From NCBI GenBank assembly GCA_900544285.1, contig UQUT01000011.1, forward strand, positions 1-62,631: a stretch of DNA of 62,631 bases, read 5' to 3'. A program made the position numbers and the translations under genes. The stretch comes from an uncultured Eubacterium sp. (GTDB lineage: Bacteria > Bacillota > Clostridia > Oscillospirales > CAG-272). The notes below the pieces were generated by a model. That model was not told the origin of the DNA and searched no databases. It saw nothing but the letters and a program-made list of their open reading frames with translations. Position 1 is the first letter of the stretch; each line of letters begins with the position of its first letter. This document shows positions 17,107-24,719 of this stretch, piece by piece.

Positions 17107-17140
17107 AATAAAAACCACTCGCTTGCGGGTGGTTTTTATT
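17107..17140 (-). terminator. Terminator of the permease gene (bidirectional)
   Basis: Stem 17107-17118 with 17129-17140, flanked by A and T runs on each side. It lies just past the stop of the leftward permease gene and would also back up the RNA terminator. Confidence 0.85.
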
Positions 17141-17153
17141 TCATTTATTCTGA

Positions 17154-18638
17154 TCAGATACCGAGAAGCTCTTTCTTCTTTTTCTCAAACTCGGCTTCGG
17201 AGATCTCGCCGCTATCAAGCATATTTTTGTACGTCAGGATTATATCCTCTGTCTGCTCGTCGATCTTCTTTTCTTTCTTGAAGAATGCGAGGCTCAGCTT
17301 GCCCTTATAGAAGAACATACCGACGATTGCGATAACCGCAAATACAATCAGATAATAAAGCGACTGAATTTTGTACGCCGCTATCGCCGAATAGACCATA
17401 AATCCGCAACATACACACGCAACGGCGGGCATAACAAACCTTTGGAACACATTCAGTCCCTTGCCCTTTATCATCATTACGATGAATATCGGGATATAGA
17501 GTCCGTAAAGGGTGATGATCGGGAGCTCGTCATTTTCCCAGCCGATGATAGCGGGGAGTTTGTTCTGAATAAGTCCCATTTCCCATTGAAGCATCCAAAG
17601 CATGCAGAGCGCAACGCCGATGATTGACGAGTTGTGCGGCATGTTTGTCTCCTCGTCTATCTGGGCAAACATCTTATATGCGGGACCCTCTCCGCGGATT
17701 GCTATCGAATACATACCGCGGCAACAACCGAGCATAAGCCCGTTCATCGTTCCGAGGCAGGAGATGACTATAAACACGTAAACAATTGTGCCGAAAACTT
17801 CGTTTTTGAAGAGCGCCGTAAACGCGTCCTTCGGAACGTCTCCGGAAGCCATAAGATCTTCCGTTTTGAGTACGCCTGAAAGACCGAGAAAATAGAGAAG
17901 GTATATGCTGACAACGATTACCGCGCCGAGCACGAGGGCTATCGGCAGGTTCTTCTTAGAATTTTTGAGCTCGGAGTTTATCGATGTCGTTATTATCCAG
18001 CCTTCATATGCGAAAGCGAAAGCGCACATCGCCGTGATTATGCTGCCGGAGCCGCCTTCAACCGCGATATTTGCTTTGAAAGCCTCGCCGATGTTGCCGT
18101 TTGTAAGACCGACAATCGTTCCGACAACACCCATTACAATGAGCGGGACGAATTTTATAAAAGTTGCGCTGACCTGAAATTTGCCCGCGATCTTCGGCGA
18201 AATGGCATTTACGAAATATCCCATGATGAGATAGAACGCCGAAACGACAAGATGAAGGTCGCTGCAGGGATCCCATCCGAAGAGCACGCAGGTGTATTGC
18301 CCGGACACCCAAGCGAGGGTCGAGGTGATTGTCGGGTAATAGATGGTTGTCATAAACCAGCCGACTATGTATGCAAACTTTCTCCCGCAGGTGACTTCCG
18401 AATAGTCAACAATCCCGTTTACTTTCTCGTGCTTTTGAGCAAGAACCGAGAAAACGTAAGAGCAGATGAGCATTATCAGCCCGACTCCGCCGACGGTTAT
18501 AAGGCATTTGAGCATATTGCCGTTTGTGTTTTTCAGGACTTTTCCGGCTTTGAAGAATATTCCGGAGCCGACGACCGTGCCGACAACCATACATATGGCG
18601 GTCAGCAGACCGTATTTTTTGGTCAGTTTGTTTTCCAT
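17154..18638 (-). CDS. APC-family amino acid permease with a C-terminal SHOCT domain
   Basis: A polytopic membrane protein of 494 residues. The first 450 residues are an amino acid/polyamine/organocation permease with about twelve helices; the GTVVGSGIFFKAG motif in helix 1 is the family's substrate-binding glycine motif. The last 30 residues read ILTYKNMLDSGEISEAEFEK followed by KKKELLGI, a SHOCT domain (short C-terminal helix pair, often a protein-contact module). This joining is unusual for a permease. The start is ATG at 18638, chosen for the AAGGA ribosome site at 18650-18654; an open frame further upstream is not needed. Substrate unknown; the nearest well-known type is the serine/threonine exchanger group. 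Confidence 0.88.
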   Translation of the reverse strand: MENKLTKKYGLLTAICMVVGTVVGSGIFFKAGKVLKNTNGNMLKCLITVGGVGLIMLICSYVFSVLAQKHEKVNGIVDYSEVTCGRKFAYIVGWFMTTIYYPTITSTLAWVSGQYTCVLFGWDPCSDLHLVVSAFYLIMGYFVNAISPKIAGKFQVSATFIKFVPLIVMGVVGTIVGLTNGNIGEAFKANIAVEGGSGSIITAMCAFAFAYEGWIITTSINSELKNSKKNLPIALVLGAVIVVSIYLLYFLGLSGVLKTEDLMASGDVPKDAFTALFKNEVFGTIVYVFIVISCLGTMNGLMLGCCRGMYSIAIRGEGPAYKMFAQIDEETNMPHNSSIIGVALCMLWMLQWEMGLIQNKLPAIIGWENDELPIITLYGLYIPIFIVMMIKGKGLNVFQRFVMPAVACVCCGFMVYSAIAAYKIQSLYYLIVFAVIAIVGMFFYKGKLSLAFFKKEKKIDEQTEDIILTYKNMLDSGEISEAEFEKKKKELLGI

Positions 18639-18705
18639 TTGTTTTCCATTCCTTAAAAATGCGTTAAAACTCTGTTTACACAAAAGTGAAACATACAACG
18701 AAACT

Positions 18706-18734
18706 ATTGTACTCCTTTTCGCAGAATTTGTCAA
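18706..18734 (-). promoter_or_regulatory. Promoter of the permease gene
   Basis: On the minus strand TTGACA (18729-18734) and TACAAT (18706-18711) with a 17-nt spacer. Confidence 0.75.
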
Positions 18735-18789
18735 GTTCTTGGAGGAAAACAATAAAAATTATTTTTTTAAGAGAAAATTAAATAAATTT

Positions 18790-18814
18790 TTCGGAAAAAA
18801 CAAATATTTCCGAA
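18790..18814 (-). terminator. Possible terminator after chorismate mutase
   Basis: TTCGGAAA at 18790-18797 can pair with TTTCCGAA at 18807-18814, followed on the minus strand by an AT-rich stretch. The T run is interrupted, so confidence is moderate. Confidence 0.5.
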
Positions 18815-18828
18815 CGCCGTGTAAAAAG

Positions 18829-19098
18829 TCAATCCTCGTTTCTTATCTCAAGCTGATACGCGTTTGCCAGCCCGATGACCGTTTCATAGAGGAGTTCCGT
18901 GTATTCCTGCATATTTTCGGGTGTCATCGCCTTTACCTTTGCGAAGATCTTTTTTTCGCGCTCTTCGTCATAAACGCGGATGTCATTGTCCTTTTTATAA
19001 TGACCGATCTCCCCGCAGATCTGCATTCTGCGCAGAAAGAGCTTTGTCAGATATGCGTCGATCTCGTCGATTTCGGCGCGCTTTTTCTCAATATCCAT
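18829..19098 (-). CDS. Chorismate mutase (AroQ type)
   Basis: A stand-alone helical chorismate mutase of 89 residues that turns chorismate into prephenate on the path to Phe and Tyr. The pattern RAEIDEIDAYLTKLFLRRM, then HYKKDNDIRVYDEEREKKI, carries the Arg, Lys and Arg/Glu positions that line the AroQ active site. It lies 14 bp after the GH3 glycosidase gene and seems to share its transcript, an odd partner. No aromatic amino acid genes are nearby. Starts at ATG 19098 with GGAGAAA upstream. Confidence 0.87.
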   Translation of the reverse strand: MDIEKKRAEIDEIDAYLTKLFLRRMQICGEIGHYKKDNDIRVYDEEREKKIFAKVKAMTPENMQEYTELLYETVIGLANAYQLEIRNED

Positions 19099-19112
19099 GC
19101 TTTTTCTCCTTA

Positions 19113-21230
19113 TTATATGACTGTCAGCGGCGCGGAGAGATTTTCCTCCGTGTTTTTGCCGATGTATATCGTGAATTTTCCGGGCTCGACATATGTTTTC
19201 AGATCCGGATGAACTATTGCAAGATCGGAGATTTTGAGAGGTATTGTCACTCTCTTGCTCTTGCCAGCCTTTATGCCGACCTTTTCAAATCCGCAAAGCT
19301 GGATGACAGGCTGCATAACGCTTGAAATCTCGTCTCTGTAATAAAGCTGAACAATCTCCATTCCGTCATAGCTTCCCGTATTTGTGACGGTTACGGAAAC
19401 GTCGATTGCGTCCTTTGCCGTCGCCGTGCCTTTGGAGAGCTTCATATCGGAATATTCAAATGACGTGTACGAAAGTCCGTAGCCAAAGGAATAGAGAGCA
19501 CCGTCGTCAACATCGACATATTTTCCGCCGTGCCAACCGGAAAGGTGATTGTAATAACATGGAACCTGACCGGACGCGCGGGGGAAGGATATCGGCAACT
19601 TTCCGCTCGGGCAGAATTTTCCCGCTATGAGCTCCGCCACTGCAAGACCACCGAGGTCGCCTCCGTTGAACATTTCAATCACGGCGTTTGACCCTTTTGC
19701 AACCTTTTCAATGCAGAGAGGCTTACCGTTTACGAGAACCGTTATAATAGGCTTTTTGGACTTTTTCAGAGCGTCAAAGACCTCGTTTTGCCTGCCCGAA
19801 AGCTCAAGATTTGCTCTGTCGCGCGTTTCGCCGTTGAGGGAAAGGTCATCTCCGCAGACGAAAATGACGATATCCGCCATCATTGCCGCAACGGACGCAA
19901 CCTTGATATCGTCCTCAGCCGACGCATGAACTCCGCAACATTCTTTATAGATTATTCCCGAATCGGGGAACACCGTCTCTATCCCGCGAAGAACGGTATA
20001 AACGTCACCCGTGGGGACGGCGTCCGGATGCGGGTCGGGGTGACTGAAGAAAGTCCAGTCGCCGTACTGCGCCTTTATATTGTCCGCGTTCGGTCCGATG
20101 ACAGCGATTGTTTTCGGCGCGGACTTCAGCGGCAGGATACCGTCGTTTTCAAGCAGGACAAGGCTTTCTCTTGCCAGCCTGTGATTTATTTCTATATGCT
20201 CCTTTGAGCCGATGACGCTTCTCGGCAGACGCTTTTTGTTTTTATCGAACAGCCCGAGCGAGAATTTGACGCGCAGTATGCGGCGCAGGGCGTGGTCGAC
20301 TGTCTTCTCGCTTATGGCACCGCTGCGGACACCGGCAATGACAGCGTCGCAGAAGTCTGTCGATACCATCGCCATGTCGTTGCCCGCTTCAAGCGTCGCC
20401 TTTGACGCTTCGGAGAAATTTTCCGCTCCGCGCTGTTTTCTTATATAACTTTTTACGTTGTCCCAGTCGGTTATGACAAAGCCCTTAAAGCCAAGCTCCT
20501 TTTTCAGCACGTCCGAAAGAAGGCGTCTGTGAACCGTCATCGGCACGCCGTCAATTGAGCCGTATGCTGTCATAACGGTGCTTGCGCCCGCTTTTATGCC
20601 CTTTACAAACGGCGGGAGGAACACCTCGCGTATCTTGCGCTCGGTCACTTCCGTGTCATATGCGTCGCGCGCGCCGGTCGCCTCGCCGTAGCCTATATAA
20701 TGCTTGAGACATGCGGCAACGAGTCCGTTGTCCTCATAACCGTGAACAATTGCCGCTCCGAGCTCGCCCGCAAGATACGGATCTTCTCCGAACGTTTCGT
20801 CAACACGACCCCAGCGGGCATCTCTCGCAAGACAGAGCACCGGAGAGAAGACAAAATCAAGCCCGTCGGCATTGACTTCCTCCGCCGTTGCCTTTCCCAT
20901 CTGACGGATGAGCTCTCTGTTCCATGAGCAAGCTGCCGCGAGCTGCGAAGGAAACACAACCGCGCCGTTTACAAGCGCATGACCGTGAATTGCGTCTATG
21001 CCGAATATCGGCGGGATTTCCATTCTCGTCTGTGCCGCCTTTTCTCTTATCGCATCGGCGTCCTTGCCGAGGACGTGAAGAAACGAGCCCGCGCCACGGC
21101 GGATAAAGCTCTCAAAAATCTCGCTGTCTCCGTTTGCGGCGACCTGCTGAAGTTGGAGAACCTTTTCCTCAACCGTCATTTCCCTTATCAGCTTTGATAT
21201 TTTTCTTTCGTTTATTATAGAATATTTCAT
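19113..21230 (-). CDS. Glycoside hydrolase family 3 (beta-glucosidase-like)
   Basis: A cytoplasmic GH3 enzyme of 705 residues that would release terminal beta-linked sugars from oligosaccharides. Domains: (beta/alpha)8 barrel (about 10-330) with KHYIGYGE and the nucleophile Asp255 in VITDWDN; the alpha/beta sandwich (about 370-560); and a fibronectin-III-like domain at the end (about 610-700). No signal peptide is present, so substrates must be imported. Start ATG 21230. It has its own promoter and runs into the chorismate mutase gene. Sugar specificity (glucose or xylose) cannot be fixed by reading. Confidence 0.93.
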   Translation of the reverse strand: MKYSIINERKISKLIREMTVEEKVLQLQQVAANGDSEIFESFIRRGAGSFLHVLGKDADAIREKAAQTRMEIPPIFGIDAIHGHALVNGAVVFPSQLAAACSWNRELIRQMGKATAEEVNADGLDFVFSPVLCLARDARWGRVDETFGEDPYLAGELGAAIVHGYEDNGLVAACLKHYIGYGEATGARDAYDTEVTERKIREVFLPPFVKGIKAGASTVMTAYGSIDGVPMTVHRRLLSDVLKKELGFKGFVITDWDNVKSYIRKQRGAENFSEASKATLEAGNDMAMVSTDFCDAVIAGVRSGAISEKTVDHALRRILRVKFSLGLFDKNKKRLPRSVIGSKEHIEINHRLARESLVLLENDGILPLKSAPKTIAVIGPNADNIKAQYGDWTFFSHPDPHPDAVPTGDVYTVLRGIETVFPDSGIIYKECCGVHASAEDDIKVASVAAMMADIVIFVCGDDLSLNGETRDRANLELSGRQNEVFDALKKSKKPIITVLVNGKPLCIEKVAKGSNAVIEMFNGGDLGGLAVAELIAGKFCPSGKLPISFPRASGQVPCYYNHLSGWHGGKYVDVDDGALYSFGYGLSYTSFEYSDMKLSKGTATAKDAIDVSVTVTNTGSYDGMEIVQLYYRDEISSVMQPVIQLCGFEKVGIKAGKSKRVTIPLKISDLAIVHPDLKTYVEPGKFTIYIGKNTEENLSAPLTVI

Positions 21231-21265
21231 TATGACCTCTTTTTGAAAGGAAGCTCTTTTATAGA

Positions 21266-21294
21266 ATTATATCATAGCGAAAGCTGGTTTTCAA
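21266..21294 (-). promoter_or_regulatory. Promoter of the GH3 gene
   Basis: Minus strand TTGAAA (21289-21294) and TATAAT (21266-21271), 17-nt spacer. Confidence 0.75.
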
Positions 21295-21297
21295 TAG

Positions 21298-21334
21298 AAA
21301 AAACAGCTTTCCGATGTGCGGAAAGCTGTTTTTG
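21298..21334 (-). terminator. Terminator of the three-gene membrane-protein cluster
   Basis: Stem 21298-21313 with 21319-21334 (A-rich outer, GC-rich inner part), 5-nt loop, T run on the minus strand. It separates the cluster from the GH3 promoter. Confidence 0.88.
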
Positions 21335-21389
21335 AAATCCGGAGCATACCGGTTTTATGGATATTTCAAAGGGGCAAACGGCAAAGCTG

Positions 21390-21833
21390 TTATTTCCCGT
21401 TCTCCTGCTCATAAAGTCGGTCATATTCAGCGAACACTGCGTCTATGATGTCATCGTCCAATACAATCTCAAACGAATCATCGCCGTTTGGAGCGCGGGA
21501 CACCTTGAAGACAATCGCTTCATCGTCTGCCAAGCCTTCCATCCGTTCAACAGGCTGAAGAATTGCATAGAAATTTCCCTTGTGGGCAATGCCCGCAATT
21601 TCGATGAATTGGATATCCTCACCGTTTGCGCTTTTAAGCGTGACGACGGAGTCATCGTCTGTTGTGAAGTTTGCCGGATTTGACTTTGACTGTGTGCGAT
21701 TGGGAGTTACAGAGCCGCTACGCTGAGCTTTTGAATTCTGATTTTGCTTTTCTTCGTCCACCTGACGGTTTTTGACCGCCTGATATATGCAAATGCCCAA
21801 AATGACTAAAACAGCAATAACTAAATATTTCAC
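21390..21833 (-). CDS. Membrane-anchored DUF1292-like protein
   Basis: A 147-residue protein with one N-terminal membrane helix (about residues 2-18), a polar linker of some 40 residues, and a C-terminal domain whose pattern (VVTLKSANGEDIQFIEIAGI, FYAILQPVE, AIVFKVSR, then FEIVLDDDIIDAVFAEYDRL) resembles DUF1292, like the soluble protein at 16549. Function unknown. It is the last gene of a three-gene leftward cluster; three bases separate it from the gene before. No catalytic residues are visible. Confidence 0.75.
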   Translation of the reverse strand: MKYLVIAVLVILGICIYQAVKNRQVDEEKQNQNSKAQRSGSVTPNRTQSKSNPANFTTDDDSVVTLKSANGEDIQFIEIAGIAHKGNFYAILQPVERMEGLADDEAIVFKVSRAPNGDDSFEIVLDDDIIDAVFAEYDRLYEQENGK

Positions 21834-21836
21834 GGG

Positions 21837-22439
21837 TTACTCCTTTTTTGAAAGATATTTGACAAGTCGATAGATACAGTATATGACAAAAATCGCATAT
21901 TCGAACAATATGAATATCGCCGAGTCCTTTACGATGAGCATGACGACAAAGCTGATTCCCGCCCCGATACCGATCGCTATGTATGACCAGCGGACTATCA
22001 GTGAGAGGTCTTCATCCGTGAACTGTTCTCGCTCCTGCTGTACTTTCAGCTTGTAATTGAGAAACCATGCAAAAAAGACGAAGTACCCCGCCGACGGCGT
22101 TGTGGACAGAAAGCGGATGGGGCTGTCATCATACTGAACGTCCACGCCTGTGACAAAATACAGTGCTGCAACGACGATTGCCGTTCCCCATATGAGGAAC
22201 GAGCCGCGGATTTTTTTGGAGCACTTTGTGATTACAAACAAAAGCACAAATTCAAAGCATAATCCAGCGGTTATCGCAAAGACAAACTCACAGGCTTTCG
22301 CAATGTTTCCTTTATCAGTGACATATGTAAAGAACAGTCCGGCAATCAACGAAAGTATTGCGGCAATGAATGCAATACCGTAGGGCAGAGTCGCTTTTTT
22401 GAGGGAAAACCCCTCGCTTTTTTCGGGATTATTCATCAT
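21837..22439 (-). CDS. Membrane protein of unknown function
   Basis: About 200 residues with roughly six predicted membrane helices and short loops; no recognisable family motif. I take ATG 22439 as the start because it overlaps the stop of the previous gene in the sequence ATGATGAATAA, a common coupling arrangement; an open frame further left overlaps the previous gene more and lacks a ribosome site. Likely to work together with its two neighbours, which share its transcript. Confidence 0.7.
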   Translation of the reverse strand: MMNNPEKSEGFSLKKATLPYGIAFIAAILSLIAGLFFTYVTDKGNIAKACEFVFAITAGLCFEFVLLFVITKCSKKIRGSFLIWGTAIVVAALYFVTGVDVQYDDSPIRFLSTTPSAGYFVFFAWFLNYKLKVQQEREQFTDEDLSLIVRWSYIAIGIGAGISFVVMLIVKDSAIFILFEYAIFVIYCIYRLVKYLSKKE

Positions 22440-22923
22440 AGTACTCGGAATAACGCTTCCAGTTGTTCTTATCGCAGAGTTCGTCCATCTTTTCATCAAG
22501 ACGGAAAGCCTTGCGGATTATAAAACCAAGGAGCATGGTCAATATGTTGAGCCCGTAGACTGCGGCGTAAATATAAAGAATAGCGGGAACTTCGCCGATA
22601 AAGCAGACAAGCGCCGCAATGATTATCAGACTGCTGAGGATGACGCGTATTGATGAAAGAACTCTGTCAATGAACGCGATCAATGAAAAGAGAAAATTGG
22701 TCGGGTATTTGTAGTGACGCATATAATGGGCGTACCTTACGATATGCGTTTTGTGGTTTACGTTAATGTTAGTGTCGGTGCTGGTCACTTCGTAACCGTC
22801 ATCGACCGTTTCGGTCGTTCCGCCTGCTCTGCGGTAGCCAAAGGCTTTGTACTCCAGATCAAGCAGGAAGCGAAACAGACCGTAACGTCTCGTCTTGTAA
22901 ACCAAAGAATTTGGGTTTCTCAT
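22429..22923 (-). CDS. Membrane protein of unknown function
   Basis: About 164 residues. The N-terminal half is soluble, with many Arg, Tyr and His residues (VRYAHYMRHYKYP); the C-terminal half has two or three membrane helices and a charged tail. No known domain. Start ATG 22923 follows AAGGAGAA; a longer open frame to 23094 runs over the promoter and is rejected. First gene of the cluster, divergent from the XRE regulator at 23295. Confidence 0.7.
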   Translation of the reverse strand: MRNPNSLVYKTRRYGLFRFLLDLEYKAFGYRRAGGTTETVDDGYEVTSTDTNINVNHKTHIVRYAHYMRHYKYPTNFLFSLIAFIDRVLSSIRVILSSLIIIAALVCFIGEVPAILYIYAAVYGLNILTMLLGFIIRKAFRLDEKMDELCDKNNWKRYSEYYDE

Positions 22924-23029
22924 AGCTTTCTCCTTAAAATAATAATGATTTTCCCTTGCGGATTCGTGTCCTTCTTGCGCAAAGGCGATGATGTTCAATA
23001 CACGGCAAATCGTGTCGGTATTTGTAGGT

Positions 23030-23058
23030 ATTATACACTTATAAGAATAAAAAGTCAA
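23030..23058 (-). promoter_or_regulatory. Promoter of the membrane-protein cluster
   Basis: Minus strand TTGACT (23053-23058) and TATAAT (23030-23035), 17-nt spacer. The spacer contains one copy of a 16-bp sequence that recurs at the start of the XRE transcript. Confidence 0.75.
23037..23052 (+). repeat. 16-bp repeat, copy 1 (operator candidate)
   Basis: ACTTATAAGAATAAAA fills the spacer of the leftward promoter. It matches copy 2 (23267-23282) at 15 of 16 positions. A repressor bound here would block RNA polymerase. Confidence 0.5.
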
Positions 23059-23256
23059 TCTTAAAAGAATATGTTGATTAAATTTTGTCAACATTCATAA
23101 AATGCGGTTGAAAAAATAGTGAATATATCACAATTATCAAGGCGGCGAAAGCCATTGTTACGGGAAGACCTGCACGAAATGATATATAAAAAGCGGTTTT
23201 AGTCTTATAAAGTTCAATACAATCCTTTATAGAAATAATAATGGGTGCGATAAGGT

Positions 23257-23264
23257 GATACAAT
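23257..23264 (+). promoter_or_regulatory. Possible extended -10 promoter of the XRE gene
   Basis: TGATACAAT (with TG one base before the hexamer TACAAT at 23259-23264) is an extended -10 element; no clear -35 lies 17 nt upstream. The predicted transcript start falls at about 23271, inside repeat copy 2. Confidence 0.45.
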
Positions 23265-23266
23265 AT

Positions 23267-23282
23267 ACCTATAAGAATAAAA
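23267..23282 (+). repeat. 16-bp repeat, copy 2 (operator candidate)
   Basis: ACCTATAAGAATAAAA, 15 of 16 positions equal to copy 1, at the predicted start site of the XRE gene. Together the two copies suggest one protein controlling both divergent genes. Confidence 0.5.
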
Positions 23283-23294
23283 TGGAGGCATTAA

Positions 23295-23576
23295 ATGACT
23301 GTCGGTAGCCGTATAAAGGAATTAAGGGAAAAGCGCGGCTTCACCCAGAACAGGCTGGCAGAATGGGCGGGTGTGTCCCAGACACATCTGCGTCGAGTCG
23401 AGCTTGGCGAAGCCGATATAACGGTCGGTCATCTGACTCTTATATGCGATGCGCTCGGCATTTCGCTCAGAGAATTTTTTTTCGATCCGAAGGAAGAGTC
23501 GGATATGAACTCGGCAATGGCGCACCTTTCGGCAAATCAGAAAAAACTGCTGATCGAATTTCTGAACTCGCTTTAA
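23295..23576 (+). CDS. XRE-family transcriptional regulator
   Basis: A 93-residue DNA-binding protein. Residues 5-60 form a helix-turn-helix of the Cro/CI type (GSRIKELREKRGFTQNRLAE, then GVSQTHLRRVELGEADITVG); the C-terminal 30 residues may mediate dimer contacts. Start ATG 23295 after GGAGG. It is divergent from the three membrane-protein genes, and repeated 16-bp sites lie at both promoters, so it is the natural candidate to control them and itself. It has its own terminator downstream. Confidence 0.9.
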   Translation: MTVGSRIKELREKRGFTQNRLAEWAGVSQTHLRRVELGEADITVGHLTLICDALGISLREFFFDPKEESDMNSAMAHLSANQKKLLIEFLNSL

Positions 23577-23625
23577 TTCCGCGCAAGTCAAATGTTTTCT
23601 TTCGGAGATTGACATTCAAATGAAA

Positions 23626-23668
23626 AATAACCGTTTTCCGCGCTATGCGGTAAGCGGTTATATTTTTT
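23626..23668 (+). terminator. Terminator of the XRE gene
   Basis: AATAACCG at 23626-23633 pairs with CGGTTAT at 23654-23660; an inner CCGC/GCGG pairing extends the stem; a run of T follows. Confidence 0.7.
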
Positions 23669-23689
23669 GAAGATTGTATTTCATAACGC

Positions 23690-23713
23690 AAAAACCGCCC
23701 TCAGGCGGTTTTT
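23690..23713 (-). terminator. Terminator of the methyltransferase-like gene (bidirectional)
   Basis: Ten-bp stem (23690-23699 with 23704-23713), A run before and T run after; placed 13 bp past the leftward gene's stop codon. Confidence 0.88.
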
Positions 23714-23725
23714 CTTATGAGAAAA

Positions 23726-24604
23726 TCAAATATAGATTTTAAGCGTTTTTTCTATCCAATAAGCAAATTCGGCGCCTGGGAGACGTTTTTCCGCTTTTTT
23801 CAGCCGTTTATAGGCGGGAACGCCGTCGATGGGATCGTGCCAGATGTCGGCGAAGACAAAATCATAGCCGGAGCTTTCATTCAGACTCTCCGCAAACTCA
23901 AAAGCGTCGGCGCATACGATATTTATCTTCTCTGAATGCGGAATCTGAGGCAGAATAATTTCATTGAAAAGAGAAATGACACTATCGTCCCGCTCGACGA
24001 CCGTAACCGACGCAACATTCTCCTTTTCCGCCACCATATACGCAAAATATCCGAGCCCGAGCCCATACGTCAGGATGTTTCCGTGCGCTCTTTCGATCGG
24101 CGCGCGCATTGTGTTTATCTCGTTCGGAGTTATCAGCATCCATTCCGTTCCGCCTTCAAGCACGGCGGGATATTCAAATTCTTTATCAAAAAAACCTATC
24201 CGGGGAATTATTCTTCCGTCGCGCAGGACGAGGGGGTCGTCAAAGACGAACGCCTGATAAGGAGCGTATTTTTTATGGCAAAGCTCCCATTTGCCGAGTC
24301 TTTTATCGGGGATTTTTATGCTTCTGAAATACGGATCGACAGTATAGTCCGATGTACTCAGAAGGCGAACCATGCGGGGAAAGTATTCTTCAAAAATTTC
24401 GGCATCTCGCGGACTGTTCTCCGTGTCAAGCTCGATTGCCGCCGCAAGGGTGAAGCAATAGGCTTCTTCCTTTGAAACGCCACAGTCGCGGCAGAGACTC
24501 TCTATAAATTCCGGGCGGATAAAATCGGCTTCGCGATTTATAAAAACGCTGAGCTTTTTGAAAAGTATGCCGTTATATTGTGCGAATTTTTCTTTCTCCG
24601 TCAT
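23726..24604 (-). CDS. Class I SAM-dependent methyltransferase-like protein (spermidine-synthase fold)
   Basis: About 292 residues. The N-terminal 130 residues are unlike known domains. From about residue 175 there is a Rossmann fold with LTYGLGLGYFAYMVAEK (SAM-binding glycine loop), VTVVERDDSVISLF (acidic end of strand 2), an ADAFEF motif, and the strand 4 block YDFVFADIWHDP. The layout resembles spermidine-synthase-like methyltransferases, without the polyamine site being visible. Substrate unknown. ATG 24604 is preferred over ATG 24619 because GGAGG lies eight bases before it. Monocistronic. Confidence 0.72.
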   Translation of the reverse strand: MTEKEKFAQYNGILFKKLSVFINREADFIRPEFIESLCRDCGVSKEEAYCFTLAAAIELDTENSPRDAEIFEEYFPRMVRLLSTSDYTVDPYFRSIKIPDKRLGKWELCHKKYAPYQAFVFDDPLVLRDGRIIPRIGFFDKEFEYPAVLEGGTEWMLITPNEINTMRAPIERAHGNILTYGLGLGYFAYMVAEKENVASVTVVERDDSVISLFNEIILPQIPHSEKINIVCADAFEFAESLNESSGYDFVFADIWHDPIDGVPAYKRLKKAEKRLPGAEFAYWIEKTLKIYI

Positions 24605-24687
24605 TTTTCGCTCCTCCATTAAAAACTTCTGGTTATATTATAACGGGCTGCTTGCATTTCTGCAATACAAATTCGCAAAATTAAAGA

Positions 24688-24709
24688 GCAAAAGCCGATC
24701 GACTTTTGC
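24688..24709 (-). terminator. Terminator of the acyl-CoA ligase operon
   Basis: GCAAAAG at 24688-24694 pairs with CTTTTGC at 24703-24709; inner CG pairs lengthen the stem. The T-rich tail on the minus strand is imperfect. Confidence 0.6.
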
Positions 24710-24719
24710 CCCTTTTTGT

